DNA of 64,000 nt from Streptomyces sp. TS71-3 (lineage in GTDB: Bacteria; Actinomycetota; Actinomycetes; Streptomycetales; Streptomycetaceae), in NCBI RefSeq assembly GCF_018327685.1, contig NZ_BNEL01000001.1, forward strand, positions 3,410,001 through 3,474,000. The letters run 5' to 3'. Shown in pieces: positions 40,334-48,859 of the stretch. The notes under the pieces are model-generated. The model saw only the letters and a list, made by a program, of their open reading frames with translations, did not search any database and was not told the origin of the DNA. Position numbers and translations under genes: made by a program. The first letter of the stretch is position 1; each line of letters starts with the position of its first letter.

Positions 40334-41851
40334 CTAGCGCGCCGCCACCCGGTGTTCCGCCAGGTGCGACAGCACCGCGTGGTTCGCCTCCCAGCCGTCC
40401 GGGAACTTGATGGTGACGCCGAGCTGCACCGGTTCCATGGACGGGTGGTCGTCCAGCAGCTCCGCGACGCCCGCCCGGCACACCACGACGCAGGCGTGCC
40501 GGTGGCGCGAGGCCAGCACGCACAGGCGGCCCGTCTCCAGGTGGAACGCCGTGGCGTCCGGGCGGCCGGAGAGCGGGTGCAGGACCACCGTGACGTCGTA
40601 CTCGCGGCCTTGCAGGCGGTTGGCCGTGTCCGCGACGACGTCCGTGATGCCGAGCGCGGCGAGCGCCGACCGCACGGCCGCCGCCTGGTCGCGGTGCGCG
40701 GTGCCCACGGCGATGCGGTCCGCGGTCAGCGGCAGCGGGTCCGGCGCCCGTTCGGAACGTGCCGTTCCGCCGCGCTCCAGCAGCCGGCGGACCACCTGGG
40801 CGACCGCGTGCACCGCCTCGGGGTCCGTGCGGGGGGTGTGCCGGGCGGGGAGTTCCAGCAGGCCCCAGCCCGACGCCGCGGCCTCGTCGATCACGCGGTC
40901 CGCGCCGGAGCCGTCCGACGCCACGGCGAAGCGCAGCGCACGCTCTCCGTGCCCGGTGCCGCTGCGGAACGGCGTGTACGGGTAGAAGGCCGCCGAGACC
41001 AGCGGCGCCGCGGACGCCGGCAGGCGCCACGACACCGGCAGGCGGTGCTGCGGCAGGCCGGGGTTGTGCGCGAGCAGTGTCGACACGGCGCTCGCCGACG
41101 GGTCGTAGGACAGCCCGGCCCACTGGTCGGAGCCGACGATCGCGAACGGGTCGAGCTGGCCCGGGTCGCCCACGAACAGCGCCCGCTCGAAGAGGCCCGC
41201 CACGGCCAGCAGCCCGTCCGAGCGCATCTGGTACGCCTCGTCCACGATCGCGTGCCCCCACTGCTCGACGCCCTTGACGTGCGCCCACTTCGCGGCCGTC
41301 GACAGGACGACGTCGAGCCCGGCGAGGTCGGCCGCCTTCGCGGCGGTGCGCACCTGGGGGAGGTCGTCGAGCGCCTTGTCGTAGGCGTCGGCGTCACTGC
41401 TGTGCAGCCGGCCCACCGGCAGGTCGGGGGCCTTCTCGGCGATCCGCAGCACCAGGTCGTCGACCTGGGCGTTCGTCTGCGCCACCACCATCAGCGGGTG
41501 GCCCGCCGCGGCCAGTTCCAGCGCGGCGCGCACCACCAGCGTGGACTTGCCGGCGCCCGGCGGGGAGTCGACGACCACGCCGCGCGCGGTGCCGTGCAGG
41601 GTGTCGTGCAGGATCGCCTGCGTAGCGCGGGCCGCGAGGACGCCGGGGGCCGCGGCGGTGTCCGCCGGGCTGCCGGGGGAGGCATCCGCGGGGTTCCCGA
41701 GCGGGTCGGCGACGGCGGACGGGGCGCCGGTGTGCGCGGCGCCGGTGTGCGAACCGCCTGTGTGTGGGCCGCCGGCCGCCGCGGGCGTGCCGCCGGGCGC
41801 GGGGCCGGCGGCGAGCGCGGGCGGCGCGGGGGAGGGCTCGGGCAGTGTCAC
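40334..41851 (-). CDS. SF1 helicase motor (DNA2/Upf1-like)
   Basis: A 505-residue SF1B-type ATPase. Walker A is SPPGAGKST, motif Ia is VVAQTNAQVDDLV, Walker B is AIVDEAYQMR, motif III is FVGDPGQLDPF, motif V is TANRLQGREYDVTVV and motif VI is LASRHRHACVVV. The first 70 residues are Pro/Ala-rich and disordered. GTG 41851 overlaps the preceding stop as GTGA, with GGAGG seven bases upstream, so it is coupled to the middle gene of a three-gene operon with a Cas4-like nuclease. Confidence 0.9.
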   Translation of the reverse strand: MTLPEPSPAPPALAAGPAPGGTPAAAGGPHTGGSHTGAAHTGAPSAVADPLGNPADASPGSPADTAAAPGVLAARATQAILHDTLHGTARGVVVDSPPGAGKSTLVVRAALELAAAGHPLMVVAQTNAQVDDLVLRIAEKAPDLPVGRLHSSDADAYDKALDDLPQVRTAAKAADLAGLDVVLSTAAKWAHVKGVEQWGHAIVDEAYQMRSDGLLAVAGLFERALFVGDPGQLDPFAIVGSDQWAGLSYDPSASAVSTLLAHNPGLPQHRLPVSWRLPASAAPLVSAAFYPYTPFRSGTGHGERALRFAVASDGSGADRVIDEAAASGWGLLELPARHTPRTDPEAVHAVAQVVRRLLERGGTARSERAPDPLPLTADRIAVGTAHRDQAAAVRSALAALGITDVVADTANRLQGREYDVTVVLHPLSGRPDATAFHLETGRLCVLASRHRHACVVVCRAGVAELLDDHPSMEPVQLGVTIKFPDGWEANHAVLSHLAEHRVAAR

Positions 41852-43578
41852 AGGATGTCCTCCGGGGTGACCGGGTCCGGTTGCTCCGCGGCCTCGCCCG
41901 GCGGGCCGCCGTGCGTCCACGGGGTCTCCTCCGGGTCGGGCAGCTTGGGGCCGCCGCGCTGGTCGTGCTCGAAGAGCGTGAACAGGACGCGGTCGCCCTT
42001 CTCCGGCACGGTGCCCGGCTCGGGCTCCCGGCCGCGTCCCATCTTGTCGGTGATGCGCAGGACGACGACGAGCCCGTCGCCGACCGGCACCGCCTCGGCG
42101 CCCGCCTGGCCGTCGGGGCCGTCGGGACCGGCGGTCCCGGAGCGTTCGGCATCCCCGGCGCCGGCGGCTCCCGCCATCCGGTCCGCGCCGTCCACCAGGC
42201 CGGCGCCTTCCGCGCCCTCGCCGGCGACCTCCACGACCTCCGCCGTCTGCGGCCGGCCGGCCAGGGAGCGGTGGACCTTGCCGGGGACGGTGAGCCGGGG
42301 GCGGTCGTCCGTGCGGACGGTCACCAGCGGGCGCGGGCTGGGCCGCTTGCCCTCGCTGTGGGTCATGACGACGTCCGTCACCTCGCCCGCGAAGGCCTCG
42401 CCGGACAGCCGCCGGCCGGCCATCACCAGCGGGTCGTCCAGCGCCTCCTGGGCGTCCAGGCGGCCCTGCTCGCGCTCGCGGGCGGCCAGCTTGTTCGCCG
42501 CGGTCACGGCGTCGTCGCGGCGCGGCTGCGGGGGTTCACCCGCCAGTACGCGGTCCCGGTGGCTCGTGAACGACCAGCGGTCGCGCGTCCAGCGGTCCGC
42601 GACGTGCGCTCCCTCCGGCAGCCTGCACAGCAGGTCGAGGCCGCGCCAGACGGCGTCCCAGGTGGGGCGGGTGCGGCTGTCGACGAGGGCCCGGATCGCG
42701 TACTCGGCCGCGGTGACCCCGCCCAGCCGCTCGTCCGCCGCGAGGCCGTCCTCCGCGGCGGACAGCGCGGTGCGCGCCCGGTCGTAGCGCTCGACGGCCG
42801 GGGCGAGCAGCCTGTTGTCGAACGCCGGGTCGGTGGCGGGGCCCGCGGGCGGGCAGAGCAACTGGCCCTCGTGGTCCCTGCCCAGCTCCGCGCGGTGCGC
42901 CGCCTCGGCACCCGAGGTGCCCGGCGGCGCCTCCAGCCAGGCCAGCAGCGCGCCCAGGTGCTGGTCCTCCAGGCTGGACTGGCCCGTCGCCCAGTGCCGG
43001 GCGAGCACGTCCGTCATGGCCAGCAGCAGCGCCGAGCCGGGCACCCGCGCCCGCTCGCCGAAGTGCGTCAGCCACCGGCCGAGCAGCGGCACCGCGGGCG
43101 GCGCCGGATACGGCGACTCGGGATCGGTCTCCGCGGTGCGCCGAAAGCGCATGGAGCGGCCCAGCAGCCGTACGAAGGAGACGCCCGCGCGGTTCGGCAC
43201 GACGATCTGCGGGGCGTCGGCGCACAGCTCCGCCTCCGTCTTGACGCGCTTGCCGGTCTCCGGGTCGGTCTCGTTCCGCTCGACCAGCTCCACCGCGTCC
43301 GCGAAGGAGTCGAGGTACGGCAGGACGATCTCGGCGAGCTCCGCGAGGAAGGCGAAGCGCAGGTCGCGGTCGCGGGGCTGGGGCACCACGAGCAGCCGCG
43401 GGGAGGTGCGCTCGGTGCCGACCAGCGCGCCGAGCGGGGCGCCCGCCTCGCCCGCGGTGGTGAGCGGCACGAACACCAGGGGACGGCCCGAGACATGGCG
43501 GTGCCGCACGGTGGCGAGCGGCTGGGCCCGGCCGCTCGCCATCGCCTCAAGACGGGCCAGGTCCGCGATCAGCGACAT
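41848..43578 (-). CDS. Unknown 576-residue protein between the nuclease and helicase genes
   Basis: Not recognised. It begins MSLIADLARLEAMASGRAQPLATVRHR (in parts), contains a helical N-terminal half with LGRSMRFRR, WLTHFGERARVPGSALLLAM and RTRPTWDAVWRGLDLLCRLP, and a C-terminal beta-rich half (FAGEVTDVVMTHSEGKRPSPRPLVTVRTDDRPRLTVPGKVHRS in parts). The last part, GDGLVVVLRITDKMGRG, then KGDRVLFTLFEHD, could be OB- or barrel-like. It overlaps both neighbours, so it is probably a third subunit, perhaps a linker between nuclease and motor. Confidence 0.8.
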   Translation of the reverse strand: MSLIADLARLEAMASGRAQPLATVRHRHVSGRPLVFVPLTTAGEAGAPLGALVGTERTSPRLLVVPQPRDRDLRFAFLAELAEIVLPYLDSFADAVELVERNETDPETGKRVKTEAELCADAPQIVVPNRAGVSFVRLLGRSMRFRRTAETDPESPYPAPPAVPLLGRWLTHFGERARVPGSALLLAMTDVLARHWATGQSSLEDQHLGALLAWLEAPPGTSGAEAAHRAELGRDHEGQLLCPPAGPATDPAFDNRLLAPAVERYDRARTALSAAEDGLAADERLGGVTAAEYAIRALVDSRTRPTWDAVWRGLDLLCRLPEGAHVADRWTRDRWSFTSHRDRVLAGEPPQPRRDDAVTAANKLAAREREQGRLDAQEALDDPLVMAGRRLSGEAFAGEVTDVVMTHSEGKRPSPRPLVTVRTDDRPRLTVPGKVHRSLAGRPQTAEVVEVAGEGAEGAGLVDGADRMAGAAGAGDAERSGTAGPDGPDGQAGAEAVPVGDGLVVVLRITDKMGRGREPEPGTVPEKGDRVLFTLFEHDQRGGPKLPDPEETPWTHGGPPGEAAEQPDPVTPEDIL

Positions 43579-44966
43579 GCGCCGGCCTCCAGCGCCTCGG
43601 CCCTGAGCGCGGCGGCGCGGCGCAGGGCCGACACCGCGGGATCGGCCGGGTCGCCGGACTCCCCGCGGGCCGCCGCGAGGACCGCCTCGACGGTGCTGAG
43701 GCCGCCGAGATCGCCGCGCACCGAGCGGCCCAGCGTCGTCACCGCGCTCTCGGCGCGCGCCCGGGAGCGGCAGTGGAAGGCCATCTCGCACGTGGACAGG
43801 CACTCGGGCGCGTACGCCGAGGGCACCGACTCGACGGAGGAGTACAGCTCGTTCGGCGGGAGGGAGACGTCGAAGCTCGCGTCCTCGGGCAGGGTCGCCG
43901 CGATGTCCTCGACGCGGGTGAGCCGGGCGAGCTGCCGCCGGGTGACCGCGAGCTGCTTGCGGACGTCGACCGGGGCGGCCGTCGGCAGGTTGGAGAAGTC
44001 CTTCGGGCAGACCAGCAGCACGCGGTGCCGGACCCGGGGCACCGGGTGCAGCCGCTGGGCGAGGCGCTCCAGGGCCAGCACGTACACCGCCGCCTGCCGG
44101 GCCGCCGCGCCCACCTTCTCCGGCTCCGCCGAACCGTCGATCATCGGGAACGACTTGATCTCGACGACGCTCCAGCTCCCGTCCGGGTGCACCACGAGGG
44201 CGTCGGGCTCCAGGAACGCGGGCGTGCCGGCGACATCGAGGGTGAGCATGGGGTGGTCGAGCAGCGTCCAGGCGGGCGGGGGGCCGGGCTCGCCGGGCAG
44301 GGAGCCGTCGCTTGGGTCCGCACCGGGTACGGCGTCGCTGCCCCGGTCCGCGCCGGGTACGGAGCCGTCGCCCTGGCCGGCGCTGGGTACGGAGCCGTCG
44401 CCACGGTCCTCGCCCGGTACCGAGCCGTCGCCCCGGTCCGCGCCGGGCTGGGAGCCGTCGACCGCGTCCTTGTCCGGCTCCTCGTCTGCTTCCTCGGCGC
44501 CGGATGCCGTCCTCGACTCCTTGAGCACCAGGGCCGTGCGGGCCGCGCGGCCCTCGGGGCCGCCTGCCGTGAGGTCGGGGACGCGGACCGTCGCGGCCGT
44601 GGGCGGCTCGGCCGCCGGGTCGAGATGGCGGTGGACGAGGCGGAGCAGTTCCTCGCCGCCGTCCTTCTTCACCCGCGACTCGAAGGCGTGCCCCCGGATG
44701 AAGGCGAACTGCGACTGGCCGAAGCCCGACGGTGCGCCCAGCGCGTGCGCCAGCGCGGCCTTGTCCACTCCCGCGCCGTCCAGTAGGGCGCGCCGTCTGC
44801 ACCCCGGGTTGCTGGCGAGGGCCGCCAGCCTCCGGGCGTCCAGAGGGAGAGGGGCGGCCGTGGGGCCGCGCAGCTCAGCGAGCCGGTGCCGCAGCGCCGT
44901 CCCCCGCGTCGGCGGGGCGGGTGCTCGGCTCGGCACGCTGCTTGCGCGGTCGGGGAATTCGCTCAC
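43569..44966 (-). CDS. PD-(D/E)XK nuclease with probable Fe-S cluster (Cas4/RecB-like)
   Basis: About 465 residues. FLEPDALVVHPDGSWSVVEIKSF has the Asp-x-ExK nuclease motif. NPGCRRRALL supplies one N-terminal Cys, and PECLSTCEMAFHCRSR three C-terminal ones (CxxxCxxxxxC), the layout of the 4Fe-4S clusters of Cas4 and AddB. A disordered segment before the catalytic core is a five-fold GDGSVPG(A/E)DR repeat from a 30-base minisatellite (44290-44480). The start is uncertain: the gene overlaps the PAP2 gene by 92 bases with GTG 44966, more with GTG 45005. It is the first gene of a three-gene operon ending in a helicase. Confidence 0.75.
   Translation of the reverse strand: MSEFPDRASSVPSRAPAPPTRGTALRHRLAELRGPTAAPLPLDARRLAALASNPGCRRRALLDGAGVDKAALAHALGAPSGFGQSQFAFIRGHAFESRVKKDGGEELLRLVHRHLDPAAEPPTAATVRVPDLTAGGPEGRAARTALVLKESRTASGAEEADEEPDKDAVDGSQPGADRGDGSVPGEDRGDGSVPSAGQGDGSVPGADRGSDAVPGADPSDGSLPGEPGPPPAWTLLDHPMLTLDVAGTPAFLEPDALVVHPDGSWSVVEIKSFPMIDGSAEPEKVGAAARQAAVYVLALERLAQRLHPVPRVRHRVLLVCPKDFSNLPTAAPVDVRKQLAVTRRQLARLTRVEDIAATLPEDASFDVSLPPNELYSSVESVPSAYAPECLSTCEMAFHCRSRARAESAVTTLGRSVRGDLGGLSTVEAVLAAARGESGDPADPAVSALRRAAALRAEALEAGACR
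44290..44480. repeat. 30-base in-frame minisatellite in the nuclease gene
   Basis: About six units related to gtaCGGAGCCGTCGCCCCGG occur every 30 bases within the coding sequence, giving ten-residue GDGSVPGADR repeats. The frame is kept throughout. Copy number is likely variable between strains. Confidence 0.75.
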
Positions 44967-45885
44967 CCGCCGAAGTCTGGCACTCGTCACCGACAATCGC
45001 GGCACCCCGGGCGGGTACCGCCCGTCCGGGAGCGGCCGGCGTCCCCGCGGGAGCGGCCGCCGTCCCCGCGAACGCGGCCTGCGTCCAGGCCGTCAGCGCC
45101 GGTGCGAGGCGCCCCGTGAGCCGGGCCCGCGCGGTGTCGGCCAGCCGCAGGGCGGGCCGGCTGAGCAGCAGCCCGGCGGCCATCACGGCGACGCCCGCGA
45201 CGGCGTCGAGGAGGTAGTGGTTGGCGGTGCCGACCACGACGATCGTGGTGATCAGCGGGTAGCCGACCGCGGCGACCCTGGTGAGCGGCGAGCGGCCGTG
45301 GCGCCACAGCATCAGCCCGCACCACAGCGCCCAGCCGACGTGCAGGCTCGGCATCGCCGCGTACTGGTTGGTCATCCCGCCGAGGCCGCGCGGCGCGCTG
45401 GCGTCGCCGCCCCACCAGCCGTAGGAGCTGTACTCGGCCATGGTGTCGATGAACCCGTTCGCCGGCGGCAGCAGCCGGGGCGGGCAGGTCGGCAGCAGCG
45501 CGAAGCCGACGAGGCCGACGAACGTGGACAGCAGCAGCCAGGTGCGGCTGATGCGGTACTGGTCGGGGCGGGTGCGGAAGAGCCAGACGACTATCGCGGG
45601 CGTGACGAGGTAGTGCAGCGACGCGTACCAGAAGTCCGAGGGCAGGCCGATCGCCAGGTGGTGCGCGAAGAGGCGGTTCAGCGGCCCTTCCACGTCGAGG
45701 TGGAGGACCCTCTCCAGGTGCAGGATCGTCAGCCCGTGCCGGGTCGGGACGGCCGCACCGCTGCGGGCGAGCAGCCGGCCCGCGGAGTAGGTGGCGTACA
45801 CCGCCAGGATCAGAGGTAGTTCGGTCCACCAGCGGAGCCGGAAGCTAACTGTCGCACCGGTGACCGGTGCGTCCGTCTGCGGCAT
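44875..45885 (-). CDS. PAP2-superfamily membrane phosphatase
   Basis: A 336-residue membrane protein with six hydrophobic segments. The phosphatase motifs are MPSLHVGWALW (C2) and ANHYLLDAVAGVAVM (C3), while C1 is weak in LLPTCPPRLLP. Of the PAP2_3 type related to inositol phosphorylceramide synthases, it probably hydrolyses a lipid phosphate on the outer face. A cytoplasmic low-complexity tail of about 70 residues follows. ATG 45885 has GGGAG ten bases upstream. Its 3' end overlaps the nuclease gene. Confidence 0.88.
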   Translation of the reverse strand: MPQTDAPVTGATVSFRLRWWTELPLILAVYATYSAGRLLARSGAAVPTRHGLTILHLERVLHLDVEGPLNRLFAHHLAIGLPSDFWYASLHYLVTPAIVVWLFRTRPDQYRISRTWLLLSTFVGLVGFALLPTCPPRLLPPANGFIDTMAEYSSYGWWGGDASAPRGLGGMTNQYAAMPSLHVGWALWCGLMLWRHGRSPLTRVAAVGYPLITTIVVVGTANHYLLDAVAGVAVMAAGLLLSRPALRLADTARARLTGRLAPALTAWTQAAFAGTAAAPAGTPAAPGRAVPARGAAIVGDECQTSAGERIPRPRKQRAEPSTRPADAGDGAAAPAR

Positions 45886-46844
45886 CCGAGTGGTCTCCCT
45901 ACTTCCGTTTTCGCGGCCTCGCGCCGGCCGAGCGTGACCGCTCACCACCGCCCCGAAGGCCGCGCCCATTTTATGCCGTATGTGATCGTGCGCCGCGGGC
46001 CGCCCCCCTGATCGTCATAGACGCAGTCGCCATGGGCCGGGTTGCCTCCTCGGGAGGGGTGCGGGCAGACGCTCGGCGGGGGGTTTCTGTCCGGGGAAAT
46101 CCGCCTAATGAGGTACCTCGTCTCACCTTCCGTGCTCATCAGGTTCACCGCGGATTGGCGTTTCATTCGGCGGTGGTTCGCGGACGCCGGGCCGTCCGCG
46201 GGGGCCAGACGGCGTTTCGGCCATCCTCCAGGCGGCTCGGGGGTGTTGTCGGAGAGGCTTCGGGGTGTCCCGGGTGGGGATCAGGGGTGTCCTGGTCGGG
46301 TCGGTGGAGTGACGCCGTCCGGTCCCCCGTGTTTCGTGGAGGGGGTGCCGGGGTGTCCTCGGCGCGGGTGGCGGCGTGGGGGCGTGGCGCCGGGTGGTGG
46401 CGCGGGGTGGTGGCGCGGGGTGGTGGCCGGGGTCGGCCGCGGGTCGGGGGCCGTTCACCTGGGGATGCGCCTGGGGGTGCTCCGGGTGGGGAGCGTCTGG
46501 CGGTATCTCGGTGTGCGGTGGGGGCGCTTCGGCTGCTTTTCGCGCCCCAGGGGGTGCGCTGTAGCGCGGGGGCGGGGCCGGGGACGGCGGGGGTCCGAGG
46601 GGAGAGCGGCACGGGGTTGCGCACGCAGAGTTACCATCGTGTACGCAGAGTTGTGAATATGAACGGCCTATCCCACCCCTGGTCAGGGCGTACGGCACCG
46701 GCCCATGCACCCGGATCGGGCCGTAGCCCGGGAGGACGGGCCGCGTTGAGCCCTGCGGCTGGTCCAGGGAGCGGACGGCCTGCGTCCCGTGAACCCCCGA
46801 ATGCGATCGAGGAGGACCGTGGTGTGTGGAAGAGGAGGACCGTC
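45886..46844. other. Long G-rich non-coding gap
   Basis: About 960 bases. From 46160 to 46600 the plus strand is extremely G-rich, with GGTGGTGGCGCGGGG-type short tandem repeats and runs of four or more G that could form G-quadruplexes. Long frames here are Pro/Arg-rich or Gly-rich and not convincing. The promoter of the downstream gene is probably near 46620-46670. Confidence 0.6.
46623..46652 (+). promoter_or_regulatory. Direct repeat ACGCAGAGTT, 20-base period
   Basis: ACGCAGAGTT occurs at 46623-46632 and 46643-46652, exactly 20 bases apart, which puts both on the same face of the helix. It lies in the only AT-richer stretch of this gap and just upstream of TGAATATGAAC. A dimeric regulator that binds direct repeats is a candidate. 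Confidence 0.5.
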
Positions 46845-47249
46845 GTGAAGGTGCTGGAGCACTGTCCGGGGGCGCGCCCGGTGGCCGTGGAGGTCCGCGG
46901 CGACCTCTGCGACCTGGTCACCGTCCCGGCCCGGCAGGGCCTTGAGGCCGTCGACATCCTGCGCCGCGCCGCGGCGCGCGCGGTCGGCCCCGTGCTGCAC
47001 GACGGCGCCTGCGACACCCTCGGATTCCTGGTGCCGCCCGGTACGGCGGCCGCCTGGGACCTGCCGGGCAGCGCCTGCACCCAGACCCGGGGCGACGTCC
47101 CCGGACCGGCGGGCGCCCCGCCGATCGACGGCGAGGGCGGATGGCTCCTGCCGCCCGGGGACACCGGGCGGCTGACCGATCCCACGGTGCTGCGGGCCGC
47201 GCTCGGAGTGGCGGCACGGCTGATCGCGGCGGCGGACAACTGCCGTTGA
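46845..47249 (+). CDS. Conserved hypothetical protein, 134 residues
   Basis: Not assigned to a function. KVLEHCPGARPVAVEVRGDLCDLVTVPARQGLEAVDILRR (in parts) and WDLPGSACTQTRG are distinctive, and three or four cysteines are scattered. GTG 46845 has GAGGAGG six bases upstream; GTG 46824 has a second GGAGGA eight bases upstream, so two initiation sites are possible. It is 206 bases before the spermidine-synthase-like gene on the same strand. Confidence 0.65.
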   Translation: MKVLEHCPGARPVAVEVRGDLCDLVTVPARQGLEAVDILRRAAARAVGPVLHDGACDTLGFLVPPGTAAAWDLPGSACTQTRGDVPGPAGAPPIDGEGGWLLPPGDTGRLTDPTVLRAALGVAARLIAAADNCR

Positions 47250-47455
47250 CGGGACGCTGCGGTTGAGCGGACCGCTGCCGTGCAGCGGACTGCCCCCGTC
47301 GAGCGGCCTTCCGCCGGTGGGCGGCCAACCGCCGTTGAGGCCGCCACCGCCCCTACCGCCACCGCCGTCGGGGCCCGCGGACCGGGCGCGCACCGCCCCG
47401 CGGGGCGTGGGCAACCCGCGCCCGCACCCCGAGCCGCGCCGCTCATAATGGCCGG

Positions 47456-48382
47456 ATGGCAAAGGGCAAGGGGCGCCGGGCGGAGGGCGGCGCGCGAGGG
47501 GAGCGCGGAGAGCGCGGGGAGCGGGCGGGGCGGCGCCGGATCGGGGACGCCGTGGTCCGCGCCGAGGTCGGCGGCGGCACCGCCGAGCTGATGCCCGACC
47601 CGGACCGGCCGCGGGCCCGGACCCTGCTCCTGGACGGCGCCCCGCAGTCGCACGTGGACCTCGACGATCCGGCGTACCTCGACTTCGCCTACCAGCGCAG
47701 GCTCGGGCACCTCATCGACCTGGCGGCCCCGCCCGGCCGGCCCGTGCGCGCCCTGCACCTCGGCGGCGGGGCCTTCACGCTCGCCCGCTACACCGCCGCC
47801 ACCCGGCCCCGTTCCACCCAGCAGGTCGTCGAGCACGACGCGGCGCTCGTCGACTTCGTCCGCCGCGAACTGCCGCTGGACCCCGCCGCACGCATCCGCG
47901 TGCGCTGCGCGGACGCCCGCGCCGCGCTGTCCCGCTTCCCCGACGGCTGGGCCGACCTGGTGATCACTGACGTGTTCGGCGGGGCACGCACCCCCGCCCA
48001 CCTCACCAGCACCGAGTTCGTCGCCGAGGTCCACCGGGTCCTCGCGGCCGGCGGCCACTACGCGGCGAACCTCGCGGACGGCCCCCCGCTCACCCATCTG
48101 CGCGCCCAGGTCGCGACCGCGGCCACGCGGTTCGCCGAGCTGGCGCTGATCGCCGACCCGGCCGTGCTGCGCGGCAGGCGCTTCGGCAACGCCGTGCTCG
48201 TGGCCTGCGACCATCCCCTGCCGCTGGCCGAGCTCACCCGCCGCTGCGCCGCGGACCCGGGGCACGGCCGCGTCGAACACGGCCGGGCCCTCACCGACTT
48301 CACCGCCGGGGCACCGCCCGTCACCGACGCCACCGCGGCGGACTCACCGGCCCCGCCACCGGGGGCGTTCGGCGCGGGGTGA
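47456..48382 (+). CDS. Spermidine-synthase-like methyltransferase-fold protein
   Basis: A 308-residue Rossmann-fold protein. PVRALHLGGGAFTLARY is the S-adenosyl-type glycine motif, QQVVEHDAALVDFVRREL carries the acidic residue after strand 2, and DGWADLVITDVFGGARTPAHLTSTEF is the post-II region of spermidine synthases. QSHVDLDDPAYLDFAYQRRLGHLIDL matches the tetramerisation segment. The aminopropyltransferase gate is not complete, so this may be an orphan member. An N-terminal Arg/Gly-rich tail of about 30 residues is low complexity. Confidence 0.85.
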   Translation: MAKGKGRRAEGGARGERGERGERAGRRRIGDAVVRAEVGGGTAELMPDPDRPRARTLLLDGAPQSHVDLDDPAYLDFAYQRRLGHLIDLAAPPGRPVRALHLGGGAFTLARYTAATRPRSTQQVVEHDAALVDFVRRELPLDPAARIRVRCADARAALSRFPDGWADLVITDVFGGARTPAHLTSTEFVAEVHRVLAAGGHYAANLADGPPLTHLRAQVATAATRFAELALIADPAVLRGRRFGNAVLVACDHPLPLAELTRRCAADPGHGRVEHGRALTDFTAGAPPVTDATAADSPAPPPGAFGAG

Positions 48383-48859
48383 GATGGCCGCCGGTACTCG
48401 GGCGCCGGCCGGGCCGACGTCGCGCTGTCCCGTCCGGCTGAGCAGCCGCGGCGGGTTCCGTGCCGAGGGAAGCAGCGGTAGGGCGTGGTGCGGCCCACGC
48501 CGGCTGCCGTCGCGCGTCGACATGCCGGCACTCCCGGCCTGCCGGGCGGGAACCGCTGCGGCGGCATCGAGGATGGCGGCCGCGGCATGAAGGTGCAGGC
48601 TCGCATTTCTTGTCATTAACCGGACCATAATGGCCCACCGGCGAATGGTACGGTCATGTTCCATAACGGTTCATCAGTATTCCGAACCATCATGTCGTCC
48701 GGTGTGAGGGTGGGGCACGTCGGTCGAATTCAGGCTGGCCTGAATGAGGCGGAGGTCTCCCGCGCCCGCGGGGGCCCGCGGCGATCGCCGCCATCCGGCA
48801 GCCACATCAGGTGAGCGGTCTGGCGACTCGGGTGGTTCTTTTCCCTGGAAGGTTGAGAA
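48383..48859. promoter_or_regulatory. Gap before the MFS gene
   Basis: Besides the TetR relic, the stretch 48600-48700 is AT-richer, with ATGGTAC, GGTTC/GAACC arms (48668-48672 and 48684-48688) and a CCATAATGG word (48624-48632). These could be the promoter and operator of the pump gene. No -10/-35 pair was assigned. Confidence 0.4.
48455..48616 (-). pseudogene. TetR regulator remnant
   Basis: From ATG 48616 the minus strand reads AAAAILDAAAAVPARQAGSAGMSTRD, the start of a TetR domain; the rest of the helix-turn-helix, AAGVGRTTPYRCFPRHG, continues in another frame. A frameshift or small deletion lies at the MSTRD codons (about 48500). Nothing beyond that resembles a TetR ligand domain, so this is a truncated, frameshifted relic. 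It is divergent from the MFS pump gene, the classic place for its repressor. Confidence 0.7.

Noticed and set aside
46163..46624. Minus-strand Pro-rich frame in the G-rich gap
   Set aside because: The translation is nearly all Pro, Arg, Thr and Ala, explained by C-rich repeats; no start context or domain.
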